5,025 nucleotides of DNA from Candidatus Sulfotelmatobacter sp. (lineage in GTDB: Bacteria > Acidobacteriota > Terriglobia > Terriglobales > Acidobacteriaceae): NCBI GenBank assembly GCA_030044775.1, contig JASICF010000082.1, positions 1 through 5,025 of the forward strand. The letters are read 5' to 3'. Shown here piece by piece: positions 1 to 5,025 of the stretch (positions are counted from its first letter, which is position 1; each line of letters starts with the position of its first letter). The notes beneath the pieces were generated by a model, which saw only the letters and a program-made list of their open reading frames with translations, was not told where the DNA came from and did no database searches. The translations under genes and the position numbers were made by a program.

Positions 1-131
1 ATTCGATAGTGCCCGATAAGCGGACCAGGCATATAGCACCGAGTTCGCTGGCATCTTAGGGGTCCTATCTGCGCCAGTCAATGACCTATTACGGCCAGTT
101 TCCCGGCACTTATGGGGCGGCGCAAGCCGCG

Positions 132-140
132 TGTTATACT
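132..140 (+). promoter_or_regulatory. Possible extended -10 promoter for yebC
   Basis: TGTTATACT reads as a TGn extension followed by TATACT, a 5/6 match to TATAAT. No good -35 hexamer lies 16-19 nt upstream, which fits an extended -10 promoter that does not need one. Transcription would start near position 147 and give a leader of about 85 nt before the yebC ATG. Just upstream, at 117-130, is a perfect inverted repeat, GCGGC-GCAA-GCCGC. It would not be transcribed from this promoter, so it could be a protein-binding site or chance. This is an inference from motif matching only; nothing else recognisable was found in 1-131. Confidence 0.35.
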
Positions 141-183
141 TCGCTGTACGCCTGCACTTTTCGAGGGAGCCTGTGATCCGTCT

Positions 184-198
184 ACGGGCGAATCCCGT
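184..198 (+). other. Short inverted repeat in the yebC leader
   Basis: ACGGG and CCCGT pair perfectly around a five-base loop (CGAAT), forming a 5-bp stem 33 nt before the yebC start codon. It is followed by TGTAAAAG and not by a T-run, so it is not an intrinsic terminator. It is too short to assign to any riboswitch family and may be incidental. Confidence 0.25.
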
Positions 199-220
199 GT
201 AAAAGCGAAACTTACTGATC

Positions 221-224
221 GAGG
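221..224 (+). promoter_or_regulatory. Ribosome binding site of yebC
   Basis: GAGG sits 7 nt before the ATG at 232, which is good Shine-Dalgarno spacing. It decides the start: the same frame is open upstream to an ATG at 112, but the extra 40 residues do not resemble the family N-terminus, which begins exactly at MSGHSKW. Confidence 0.75.
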
Positions 225-231
225 TCTATCC

Positions 232-981
232 ATGTCCGGCCATTCAAAATGGGCCACAATTAAACACAAAAAGGGAGCGCTCGATGCCAAGCGCGGCAAG
301 ATTTTCACTCGTCTGATCAAGGAAATCAGCATAGCCGCCAAGAATGGCGGCGGCGACCCGGATTCCAATCCCCGCTTGCGCGGTGCAATCGTGGCCGCCA
401 AGGCAGAAAACATGCCTGCGGACAACATCAAGCGTGCGATTCAACGCGGAACCGGCGAGCTGCCCGGTGCTACTTACGAAGAATTCTCCCTGGAAGGTTA
501 CGGTCCCGGCGGCGTGGCGATTCTGCTCGATATCAATACCGACAATCGCAACCGCACGGTCAGCGAGATACGCCACGTCTTCGGCAAGAACGGCGGCAAC
601 ATGGCCGAAGCCGGCGCCGTTTCCTGGATGTTCCACAAAAAAGGCGACATCATCATTTCGAAGAGTGCCGCAAAAGAAGACGACTTGATGAATATCGTTC
701 TCGAAGCTGGGGGCGAAGATTTGAACGATGACGGCGAGAACTGGGAGATCCTTACCGAACCTTCTGCTTATGAAGTTGTGCTCGAAGCGGTAAAGAAAGC
801 GGGGATCGAACCCGCATCCGCCAGCGTGGCCATGATTCCGCAAACCTACATCAAGCTCGAAGGCCAGGCGGCAAATACCATGATTCGCCTCATGGAAGCG
901 CTCGAAGAACATGATGACGTACAAAACGTGCACTCGAATTTCGATATCGATCAGAAATTGCTGGAAGAAGTGGCTGGATAA
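232..981 (+). CDS. yebC: YebC/PmpR/TACO1-family protein
   Basis: Complete 249-residue protein of normal family length. The N-terminus carries the hallmark GHSKWATIKHKKG, then DAKRGKIFTRLIKEI (about residues 18-32), NPRLR (46-50), NMPADNIKRAIQRGTG (60-75), GYGPGGVA (89-96), the RNRTVSEIRHVFGKNGGNMA stretch (106-125) and a C-terminal DDVQNVHSNFD (228-238). Family members are cytoplasmic three-domain proteins. Bacterial members were long described as DNA-binding transcriptional regulators (PmpR of Pseudomonas). TACO1 and, more recently, bacterial YebC proteins have been linked to translation, including relief of ribosome stalling at proline-rich stretches. Which role applies here cannot be told from sequence. 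In many bacteria yebC sits next to ruvC; here no ruv gene follows. Instead the gene ends in its own terminator, so it is probably monocistronic at its 3' end. A promoter candidate lies about 90 nt upstream. Family assignment is very secure; the biological role is not. Confidence 0.97.
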   Translation: MSGHSKWATIKHKKGALDAKRGKIFTRLIKEISIAAKNGGGDPDSNPRLRGAIVAAKAENMPADNIKRAIQRGTGELPGATYEEFSLEGYGPGGVAILLDINTDNRNRTVSEIRHVFGKNGGNMAEAGAVSWMFHKKGDIIISKSAAKEDDLMNIVLEAGGEDLNDDGENWEILTEPSAYEVVLEAVKKAGIEPASASVAMIPQTYIKLEGQAANTMIRLMEALEEHDDVQNVHSNFDIDQKLLEEVAG

Positions 982-1002
982 TTGCCACGCCGCGGATTTT
1001 GG

Positions 1003-1028
1003 AAGCCGCCGATTACGGCGGCTTTTTT
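1003..1028 (+). terminator. Intrinsic terminator after yebC
   Basis: AAGCCGCCG and CGGCGGCTT form a perfect 9-bp stem with an ATTA loop. The T-run at 1023-1028 overlaps the last two stem bases and continues for four more. It begins 21 nt after the yebC stop codon. It should end the yebC transcript and separate it from tlyA, so tlyA needs its own promoter or read-through. Confidence 0.92.
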
Positions 1029-1043
1029 ATTGAAGAGCACAGC

Positions 1044-1103
1044 ATGAAGTTTTCAACACAACCGTGGATAATTCTGTGGAAAAGGGCGGAAGTATTGTTG
1101 TAA
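1044..1103 (+). CDS. Doubtful 19-codon mini-ORF upstream of tlyA
   Basis: ATG to TAA encodes MKFSTQPWIILWKRAEVLL, a short peptide that is partly hydrophobic. A weak purine run (GAAGAG, 1032-1037) lies 6 nt before the ATG. Its TAA is followed directly by a GTG in the tlyA frame, though tlyA itself most likely starts at 1206. Against it: the codons are largely made of the DnaA-box-like repeats at 1050-1083, the terminator at 1003-1028 leaves little room for a promoter, and an ORF this short arises easily by chance. It could be a leader peptide, but is more likely not a gene. Confidence 0.12.
   Translation: MKFSTQPWIILWKRAEVLL
1050..1083 (+). other. Cluster of three DnaA-box-like 9-mers
   Basis: Compared with the DnaA box TGTGGATAA (TTATCCACA on the other strand), CGTGGATAA at 1063-1071 matches 8/9 and TGTGGAAAA at 1075-1083 matches 8/9. 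TTTTCAACA at 1050-1058 matches 7/9 in the opposite orientation. The outer two also form an imperfect inverted repeat (8 of 9 positions). Read on the minus strand, the first pair is TTTTCCACAGAATTATCCAC, the arrangement typical of bacterial origins and DnaA-controlled regions. There is no obvious AT-rich unwinding region, and no dnaA, dnaN, parAB or gidA neighbour. This is therefore better read as a possible DnaA regulatory or titration site before tlyA than as a proven origin. Single near-matches also occur by chance (TGTGGAAAA at 4015-4023, inside lysA); the clustering is what stands out. Confidence 0.45.
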
Positions 1104-1195
1104 GTGACTCAGCGAGACATAGTTCAGCATTTTGCACCGGAGCGGGTGCTGGCACTTTGGTGGTGTCTCGGCAGACAATCCTTTCGGGCGAGTGC

Positions 1196-1199
1196 GGAG
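1196..1199 (+). promoter_or_regulatory. Ribosome binding site that sets the tlyA TTG start
   Basis: GGAG lies 6 nt before a TTG at 1206. No comparable site precedes the in-frame GTG at 1104. This spacing, together with protein similarity beginning at KPRLDKLLVDRGL, supports the TTG as initiator. Confidence 0.75.
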
Positions 1200-1205
1200 C
1201 AAACC

Positions 1206-1955
1206 TTGAAACCTCGGCTCGACAAACTTCTGGTTGATCGTGGATTGGCCGCATCGCGGCAGCGCGCCCAGGCGCTGATTCTCGCCGGAAGAGTGCTCGT
1301 GAACGAGCAAAAGTTCGAGAAACCTGGCGCTCAGGTGGCGCCCGATGCGGTCGTGCGCTTGCTCGGCAGCGATTTAAAGTACGTGAGCCGCGGCGGATTG
1401 AAGCTGGAGCGCGCTCTCGCATACTGGCAGATCAGCGCACACGAAAAAATTTGTCTGGATGTGGGCGCTTCAACCGGAGGATTCACGGATTGCCTGCTCC
1501 AGCAGGGGGCCCGTCGGGTGATCGCGATTGATACCGGCTACGGTCAAATGGATTTCAGGCTCCGGCAAGACTCACGCGTGCGGCTTCTCGAAAAAACCAA
1601 TGCACGATATCTCACGCCCGAAGTTGTCGGGGAGCCGGTAGATCTCGTCACGATCGACGTATCTTTTATTTCTGCGACTGTGATTCTCCCTCCCGTTGTC
1701 AATTCGGCTTTTCCTCTTTCGGCCGATGAGCGGCGCGGCCGGCAGTTGATTGTGCTGGTTAAGCCGCAATTTGAAGCGGGAAGGGAATTTGTCGGCAAGG
1801 GCGGCATTGTGCGTGACCCGACCGTCCAGCTTGCCGCAGTCGAAAGAGTGAAAGCCGGTCTTGTCGAGCTTGGAGCAACCCGTTTAGACGTGATCGAATC
1901 GCCCATCCTGGGAGCGGAAGGGAACCGCGAATTCCTGCTCAGCGCTGTTTTTTAG
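1206..1955 (+). CDS. tlyA: TlyA-family 16S/23S rRNA 2'-O-methyltransferase
   Basis: Complete 249-residue protein with a TTG start. Residues 3-60 form an S4-type RNA-binding domain (RLDKLLVDRGLAASRQRAQALI). The rest is an FtsJ/RrmJ-like methyltransferase: SRGGLK (61-66), the S-adenosylmethionine-binding motif LDVGASTGGFTD (84-95), TIDVSF with D151, LVKPQF with K186, and GNREFLL with E242. K66, D151, K186 and E242 correspond to the K-D-K-E catalytic set of 2'-O-methyltransferases. Characterised TlyA proteins methylate a cytidine in 23S rRNA, and in some species also one in 16S rRNA, affecting capreomycin susceptibility. Older annotation calls the family 'hemolysin A'. The protein ends soon after the final strand and lacks the C-terminal tail of the Mycobacterium tuberculosis enzyme, so it may be the shorter, 23S-only type; that is an inference. 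An upstream GTG at 1104 would add 34 residues with no family resemblance. nadK follows 60 nt downstream, a pairing seen in many bacteria. Confidence 0.95.
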   Translation: MKPRLDKLLVDRGLAASRQRAQALILAGRVLVNEQKFEKPGAQVAPDAVVRLLGSDLKYVSRGGLKLERALAYWQISAHEKICLDVGASTGGFTDCLLQQGARRVIAIDTGYGQMDFRLRQDSRVRLLEKTNARYLTPEVVGEPVDLVTIDVSFISATVILPPVVNSAFPLSADERRGRQLIVLVKPQFEAGREFVGKGGIVRDPTVQLAAVERVKAGLVELGATRLDVIESPILGAEGNREFLLSAVF

Positions 1956-1972
1956 CCTCGCTTTTCACGGAT

Positions 1973-2001
1973 TCAGCTTTCGTCTCGAAATTCTGTACAA
2001 T
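1973..2001 (+). promoter_or_regulatory. Possible promoter for nadK
   Basis: TACAAT at 1996-2001 matches the -10 consensus at 5/6. TTCAGC, 17 nt upstream at 1973-1978, is a weak -35 (3/6). A start about 7 nt past the -10 would fall near 2008, only some 8-11 nt before the two in-frame ATGs at 2016 and 2019. No Shine-Dalgarno sequence is visible in TCTCTCTACTTTCGA before the start. The nadK message from this promoter would be nearly leaderless. Co-transcription from tlyA remains possible, since no terminator separates them. Confidence 0.35.
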
Positions 2002-2015
2002 CTCTCTACTTTCGA

Positions 2016-2900
2016 ATGATGGCGACTGCGCCCACATCTCTTCAGCAAAAAGTTGCCGCCATCATCTCACGTCATGACCGGCCCGAGGTTGCGCGCATTC
2101 TTCCCGAGCTCCTGGTTTGGCTTGAGGCCCACAATTACCGCATTGTCTGTGATCCCGAAACGTCGAAGTATTGCGACGGGCCCGAGGAGGTATTGCGCTC
2201 TGAGTTGTCATCGCGCTCGATTGATCTGGTGATCGTATTGGGCGGAGACGGAACCCTGCTTTCTGCAGTGCGGGATACGGCGGCGACGGAAGCTCCGTTG
2301 CTGGGAGTGAATCTGGGTTCACTCGGGTTCCTCACGGACGTTCCCATCGCTTCTCTATTTTCGATGCTCGATGAGATTGCCCAAGGCCGGGCTTTCATTG
2401 AGCGTCGCTCGCTGATGCATTGTGAATTGCTGCGAGACGCAAAGATTCTTGGCAACTATACGGCCTTCAACGACGTTGTCGTAAACAAGACGACGCGTGC
2501 TCGCCTGAATAATTATGAACTATTTGTCGACAATTCATTCGTGTCGAGCTATCGCGCCGATGGAATGATTGTGGCGACCCCTACTGGTTCGACGGCCTAC
2601 TCGCTCTCCGCCGGCGGACCCGTGATGATGCCGGCGGTGAACGCATTCGTGGTGACTCCGGTCTCTCCGCATTCGCTAACGCATCGTCCCCTCGTCGTCC
2701 CGGATTCAGCCGTGGTCGAAATTCTGCTGCGCAGCGAAGAAGAAGTTGCCTATCTCAGCCTGGATGGACAGCCCGGAGTCGACCTGAAGGATGGAGACAG
2801 GGTGCGCTGTCGACGCTCTCGACACAAAGTCAATCTATACCGCACCAGCTCTGACTTCTTCCATATGCTGCGCACAAAGCTGAAATGGGGAGAGAGATAG
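2016..2900 (+). CDS. nadK: NAD kinase
   Basis: Complete 294-residue ATP-NAD kinase, normal length for bacterial NadK. It phosphorylates the 2'-hydroxyl of NAD+ to give NADP+, the only de novo route to NADP(H), and is cytosolic. Visible family motifs: the N-terminal strand and helix (VAAIISRHDRPEVARILPEL, from about residue 13), GGDGT (76-80) with D78 as the expected catalytic aspartate, NLGSLGFLT (99-107), NDVVVNK (152-158), the nucleotide-binding TPTGSTAYSLSAGGP (188-202), SPHSLTHRP (217-225) and the late DGQ (250-252). All key residues are present, so the enzyme should be active. Two ATGs (2016, 2019) are in frame and cannot be told apart; neither has a clear Shine-Dalgarno sequence. It lies 60 nt after tlyA and converges on lysA, its stop codon being 12 nt from the lysA stop. 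Confidence 0.97.
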   Translation: MMATAPTSLQQKVAAIISRHDRPEVARILPELLVWLEAHNYRIVCDPETSKYCDGPEEVLRSELSSRSIDLVIVLGGDGTLLSAVRDTAATEAPLLGVNLGSLGFLTDVPIASLFSMLDEIAQGRAFIERRSLMHCELLRDAKILGNYTAFNDVVVNKTTRARLNNYELFVDNSFVSSYRADGMIVATPTGSTAYSLSAGGPVMMPAVNAFVVTPVSPHSLTHRPLVVPDSAVVEILLRSEEEVAYLSLDGQPGVDLKDGDRVRCRRSRHKVNLYRTSSDFFHMLRTKLKWGER

Positions 2901-2912
2901 GCGCGGCAGGGG

Positions 2913-4244
2913 TTACAATTCAGCCGACAGCAGATCGCTTATTCGCTCTCGTCTTCGGATGAGTTTCGCGGATTTTCCGCTCACGAGAACCTCAGCCGGC
3001 CTCGGGCGAGTGTTGTAGTTTGAGGCGAGCGCCATTCCATATGCGCCCGCGTCCAGAACGGCCAGTAAATCGCCTTCTTCCACTGCGGGCAAATTTCGGT
3101 CGCGGCCCAGGAAGTCGCCGGATTCGCAGACCGGGCCTACAACATCTACAACCTCCTCCGGTTGCTGGTTTTCCGGTTTCCTCCCCACCGGAACAATCTC
3201 GTGATATGCACCGTAAAGAGCGGGTCGCATCAGATCGTTCATTGCCGCATCCACAACTAGAAACTGTTTTCCATCATTTCGCTTCCGATACAGAACCGAA
3301 GTGAGTAAAACTCCGGCGGGACCCACAATCGTCCGCCCTGGCTCCAGAAGCAGGTGTACCTTGAACTCGCGCAACGGTTCGGTTACAGCCCTGGCATACC
3401 GCGCAAAGTGGTCGGAAAAGTCTGTCTCGCGTTGCTCGTACGCAATGCCAACCCCGCCCCCAACGTCAACCAGGCTGATCGCATGTCCATCCGCCCGCAA
3501 ATCCTCGATAAGATCGGCGACCCGAGCCACTGCTTCTGCAAACGGGTCAATGTCTGTGATTTGCGACCCGATGTGCACGCTCACTCCCGCTACTTTCAGG
3601 TGCTTTGTGCGCGCAGCTTGGGCATAGAGTTGGCGAGCGTTCGCGATCGGGATGCCAAACTTGTGCTTGTGCAGGCCTGTAGAAATGTAGGGATGGGTCT
3701 TGGCATCGACATCCGGATTTACGCGCAAAGCCACGCGCGCCTCTTTTTGCAATTTCGCGGCGCACTTGGCTAGAGCCGACAATTCCGATTCGCTTTCCAC
3801 ATTGAACAACAGAATTCCGGCCTTCAAAGCAGCGAGCATTTCGGCAGGTGACTTACCCACGCCGGAAAAGACAATTTTCTTCGCCGAGCGGCCATCTGCT
3901 CGCAGAACTCGCTCGAGTTCTCCCACCGAAACCACATCAAAACCACAGCCCTCGCGCGCCAACAAGCGCAAGATTCTGAGATTGGAATTTGCCTTGACCG
4001 AGTAGCAGATTGTGTGTGGAAAATTGCCAAAAGCTTTGTCGAATGCGCTCAACCGCGCTTTGATTGTGGCTGTCGAATAAACGTAGAGGGGCGTTCCAAA
4101 GCGCTTCGCCAGATGATTCAGCGAAATATTCTCGCAATACAGCACGCTTTCGCGATGGCGCGAGTCCTTCGGCTGGCGGTAATAGAATCCCGGGAAACGA
4201 TCGAGTGTTTCAGAGACTTTCGTGGCTGCGTCGCGCGGGCTCAT
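2913..4244 (-). CDS. lysA: Diaminopimelate decarboxylase
   Basis: Complete 443-residue PLP-dependent fold-III decarboxylase. It converts meso-2,6-diaminopimelate to L-lysine and CO2, the last step of lysine synthesis. An alanine-racemase-type barrel comes first, with YSVKAN (81-86; K84 is the PLP Schiff-base lysine), FDVVSVGEL (102-110), HIGSQ (224-228), the phosphate-binding GGG (262-264) and EPGR (301-304). The C-terminal beta domain carries CESGD (373-377), contributing the active-site cysteine and glutamate across the dimer, and DAGAYG (398-403) with Y402. This full set argues for LysA over arginine or ornithine decarboxylases. About 17 residues precede the usual FxYR start region, and a small insertion (residues 24-32) separates FYYR from LYCE. 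The ATG overlaps the stop of the upstream phosphatase gene as ATGA; no Shine-Dalgarno sequence precedes it, suggesting coupled translation. The next in-frame start, a GTG at V34, would remove the FYYR segment, so the ATG is preferred. Confidence 0.96.
   Translation of the reverse strand: MSPRDAATKVSETLDRFPGFYYRQPKDSRHRESVLYCENISLNHLAKRFGTPLYVYSTATIKARLSAFDKAFGNFPHTICYSVKANSNLRILRLLAREGCGFDVVSVGELERVLRADGRSAKKIVFSGVGKSPAEMLAALKAGILLFNVESESELSALAKCAAKLQKEARVALRVNPDVDAKTHPYISTGLHKHKFGIPIANARQLYAQAARTKHLKVAGVSVHIGSQITDIDPFAEAVARVADLIEDLRADGHAISLVDVGGGVGIAYEQRETDFSDHFARYARAVTEPLREFKVHLLLEPGRTIVGPAGVLLTSVLYRKRNDGKQFLVVDAAMNDLMRPALYGAYHEIVPVGRKPENQQPEEVVDVVGPVCESGDFLGRDRNLPAVEEGDLLAVLDAGAYGMALASNYNTRPRPAEVLVSGKSAKLIRRRERISDLLSAEL
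4241..4244 (-). promoter_or_regulatory. ATGA stop/start overlap coupling phosphatase and lysA
   Basis: The phosphatase stop TGA (4243-4241) and the lysA start ATG (4244-4242) share bases as ATGA. The bases before it on the minus strand (CTCTCCAAAAACAAA) contain no GGAG or GAGG. LysA synthesis therefore probably relies on ribosomes finishing the phosphatase and re-initiating, placing both genes in one transcript whose promoter lies beyond the right edge. Confidence 0.7.
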
Positions 4245-5025
4245 TTTGTTTTTGGAGAGCCGCCAGTTGTCTCGTCTCTCACCTTGATTGCAAGCACAGT
4301 TTGATCGTCGAATGTCTCTACCCCAGCCGAGTGCTCGCTCACCGCCTTAAACAGAGAGTCAACTACGCACTGCGCCGATTGGCCGGCGCACTCCGCAATA
4401 ATCTTTTCTACGCGCGTACGGCCGAAGAGTTCGCCCTTGCGGTTGCGCGCGTCCAGAATGCCATCGCTGAAGAAAACGAAAATATCGCTAGGATGCATAT
4501 CGAACCGGAATTCGTCGTAACTCACATCGTCAAACAAGCCCAGCGGCAAGCCAGTAGCTTCGATTGGCGAAGTTTTGCCATTGCGCACCAGGACCGGGCG
4601 CGGCAAGCCGGAGTTTGCCACAAGCAGCGTGCGCTGTTCATCGTCCCAGACCGCGTAAATGAGCGATACGAACTGCGCTTCAATACGGCGCTCCGCCAAC
4701 GACAGATTCACCGCCGAAAGCATTTCGGCAGGGCCGGGTTCGATCGGCGCGTGCGAGCGAAGAATCCCGCTGACCAGTGCGGCGTAAATCGCAGCGGGCG
4801 CTCCCTTGCCGCTCACGTCTCCCACCACCATTGCCAGACGCGAAAGCGAATAAGGAAGAAAGTCGTAGAGATCTCCACCAATAGCTCGCGCCGGACTGAA
4901 TTTCGCAGCCAGATCGAGATGTTTCACCTTCGGCAGAGCCTGAGGTAGGAGCCTCATCTGCAGTTCGCGCGCCAACGCCAGATCGCGCTCCAGTCGCCGC
5001 TCTTGCCTGGCAATTTCCTCATAAA
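4241..5025 (-). CDS. SpoIIE/RsbU-type PP2C serine phosphatase (N-terminus outside the window)
   Basis: The frame is open to the right edge with no start, so only the C-terminal 260 residues are visible. They begin with a charged helix (EEIARQERRLERDLALARELQ, about residues 2-22, a likely coiled coil) ending in the typical MRLLPQ linker. A full SpoIIE-type PP2C domain follows: GGDLYD (49-54), GDVSGKG (68-74), NSGLP (137-141), GLPLGLF (158-164), SDGILDARN (186-194), FGRTR (200-204) and DDQT (239-242). The aspartates of GGD, GDVSGKG, SDG and DDQT are the expected Mn/Mg ligands, so it should be catalytic. Family members dephosphorylate serine or threonine on partner proteins, classically anti-anti-sigma STAS proteins, under control of an N-terminal sensor. 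The helix before the domain suggests a sensory or transmembrane region lies upstream. No STAS or anti-sigma partner is visible. In many relatives the NSGLP position is NAGH; here leucine replaces the histidine. Immediately downstream and overlapping is lysA, an unexpected metabolic partner. Confidence 0.93.
   Translation of the reverse strand, partial: YEEIARQERRLERDLALARELQMRLLPQALPKVKHLDLAAKFSPARAIGGDLYDFLPYSLSRLAMVVGDVSGKGAPAAIYAALVSGILRSHAPIEPGPAEMLSAVNLSLAERRIEAQFVSLIYAVWDDEQRTLLVANSGLPRPVLVRNGKTSPIEATGLPLGLFDDVSYDEFRFDMHPSDIFVFFSDGILDARNRKGELFGRTRVEKIIAECAGQSAQCVVDSLFKAVSEHSAGVETFDDQTVLAIKVRDETTGGSPKTK

Noticed and set aside
1..110. Possible tail of an upstream gene or a tRNA at the left edge
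   Set aside because: No reading frame shows recognisable protein, and no cloverleaf-like set of stems or T-loop sequence is visible. Only short palindromes such as GTCA-A-TGAC (77-85) occur.
112..231. In-frame N-terminal extension of YebC from the ATG at 112
   Set aside because: The 40 extra residues are unlike any YebC N-terminus, and the ATG at 232 has a well-placed GAGG and begins at the conserved MSGHSKW.
244..933. Long 229-residue reading frame antisense to yebC
   Set aside because: It is the mirror of a highly conserved coding gene, has no recognisable domain and no own ribosome binding site. Such antisense frames are a common source of spurious annotation.
1134..1149. Inverted repeat GCACC/GGTGC upstream of tlyA
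   Set aside because: Only five base pairs with a six-base loop and no context linking it to a known operator or RNA element.
1940..1953. Possible terminator at the end of tlyA (CAGCGCTG followed by six Ts)
   Set aside because: CAGCGCTG is a perfect palindrome without a loop, so it cannot form a stable hairpin of useful length. The T-run runs into the stop codon.
3020..3773. Several + strand frames opposite lysA
   Set aside because: All overlap the conserved lysA coding sequence and show no family resemblance or ribosome binding site.
4015..4023. DnaA-box-like TGTGGAAAA inside lysA
   Set aside because: An isolated 8/9 match within conserved coding sequence, expected by chance. It serves as a caution for reading single matches elsewhere.
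4064..4948. 294-residue + strand frame opposite lysA and the phosphatase
   Set aside because: It lies entirely antisense to two genes with full catalytic motifs. Its translation is arginine-rich and low in recognisable structure, as expected for a codon-bias shadow.

Overview
This is an ordinary, gene-dense bacterial chromosomal segment of moderate GC content. It holds four complete protein genes and one partial gene. I see no tRNA, rRNA, CRISPR array, insertion sequence or phage gene. The gene set and style (tlyA-nadK next to a lysA that follows a SpoIIE/RsbU-type phosphatase) suggest a soil or environmental Gram-negative-like bacterium. Acidobacteriota is my best guess, but it rests on general impression and no marker gene settles it.

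Layout, left to right. Positions 1-231 are non-coding upstream sequence with a possible extended -10 promoter and short inverted repeats. Next, on the + strand, comes a YebC/TACO1-family gene (232-981), closed by a textbook intrinsic terminator (1003-1028). A 224-nt intergenic region (982-1205) follows. It contains a striking 34-bp cluster of three DnaA-box-like 9-mers, overlapped by a 19-codon mini-ORF of doubtful reality. Then tlyA (TTG start at 1206, ending at 1955) and nadK (2016-2900) follow on the + strand, 60 nt apart, with a possible promoter very close to the nadK start codon.

From the right edge, on the - strand, runs a SpoIIE-type PP2C serine/threonine phosphatase. Its N-terminus lies outside the window. 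It overlaps lysA (diaminopimelate decarboxylase, 2913-4244) by an ATGA stop/start overlap. nadK and lysA converge with only 12 nt between their stop codons.

Functionally, YebC and TlyA act on translation (a ribosome-associated or regulatory factor, and a 2'-O-rRNA methyltransferase). NadK makes NADP+, and LysA makes L-lysine in the last step of the diaminopimelate pathway. The phosphatase is a signalling protein whose partner is not visible. No new multi-gene system is evident. The points most worth a second look are the DnaA-box cluster before tlyA and the phosphatase-lysA translational overlap, which lacks a Shine-Dalgarno sequence.
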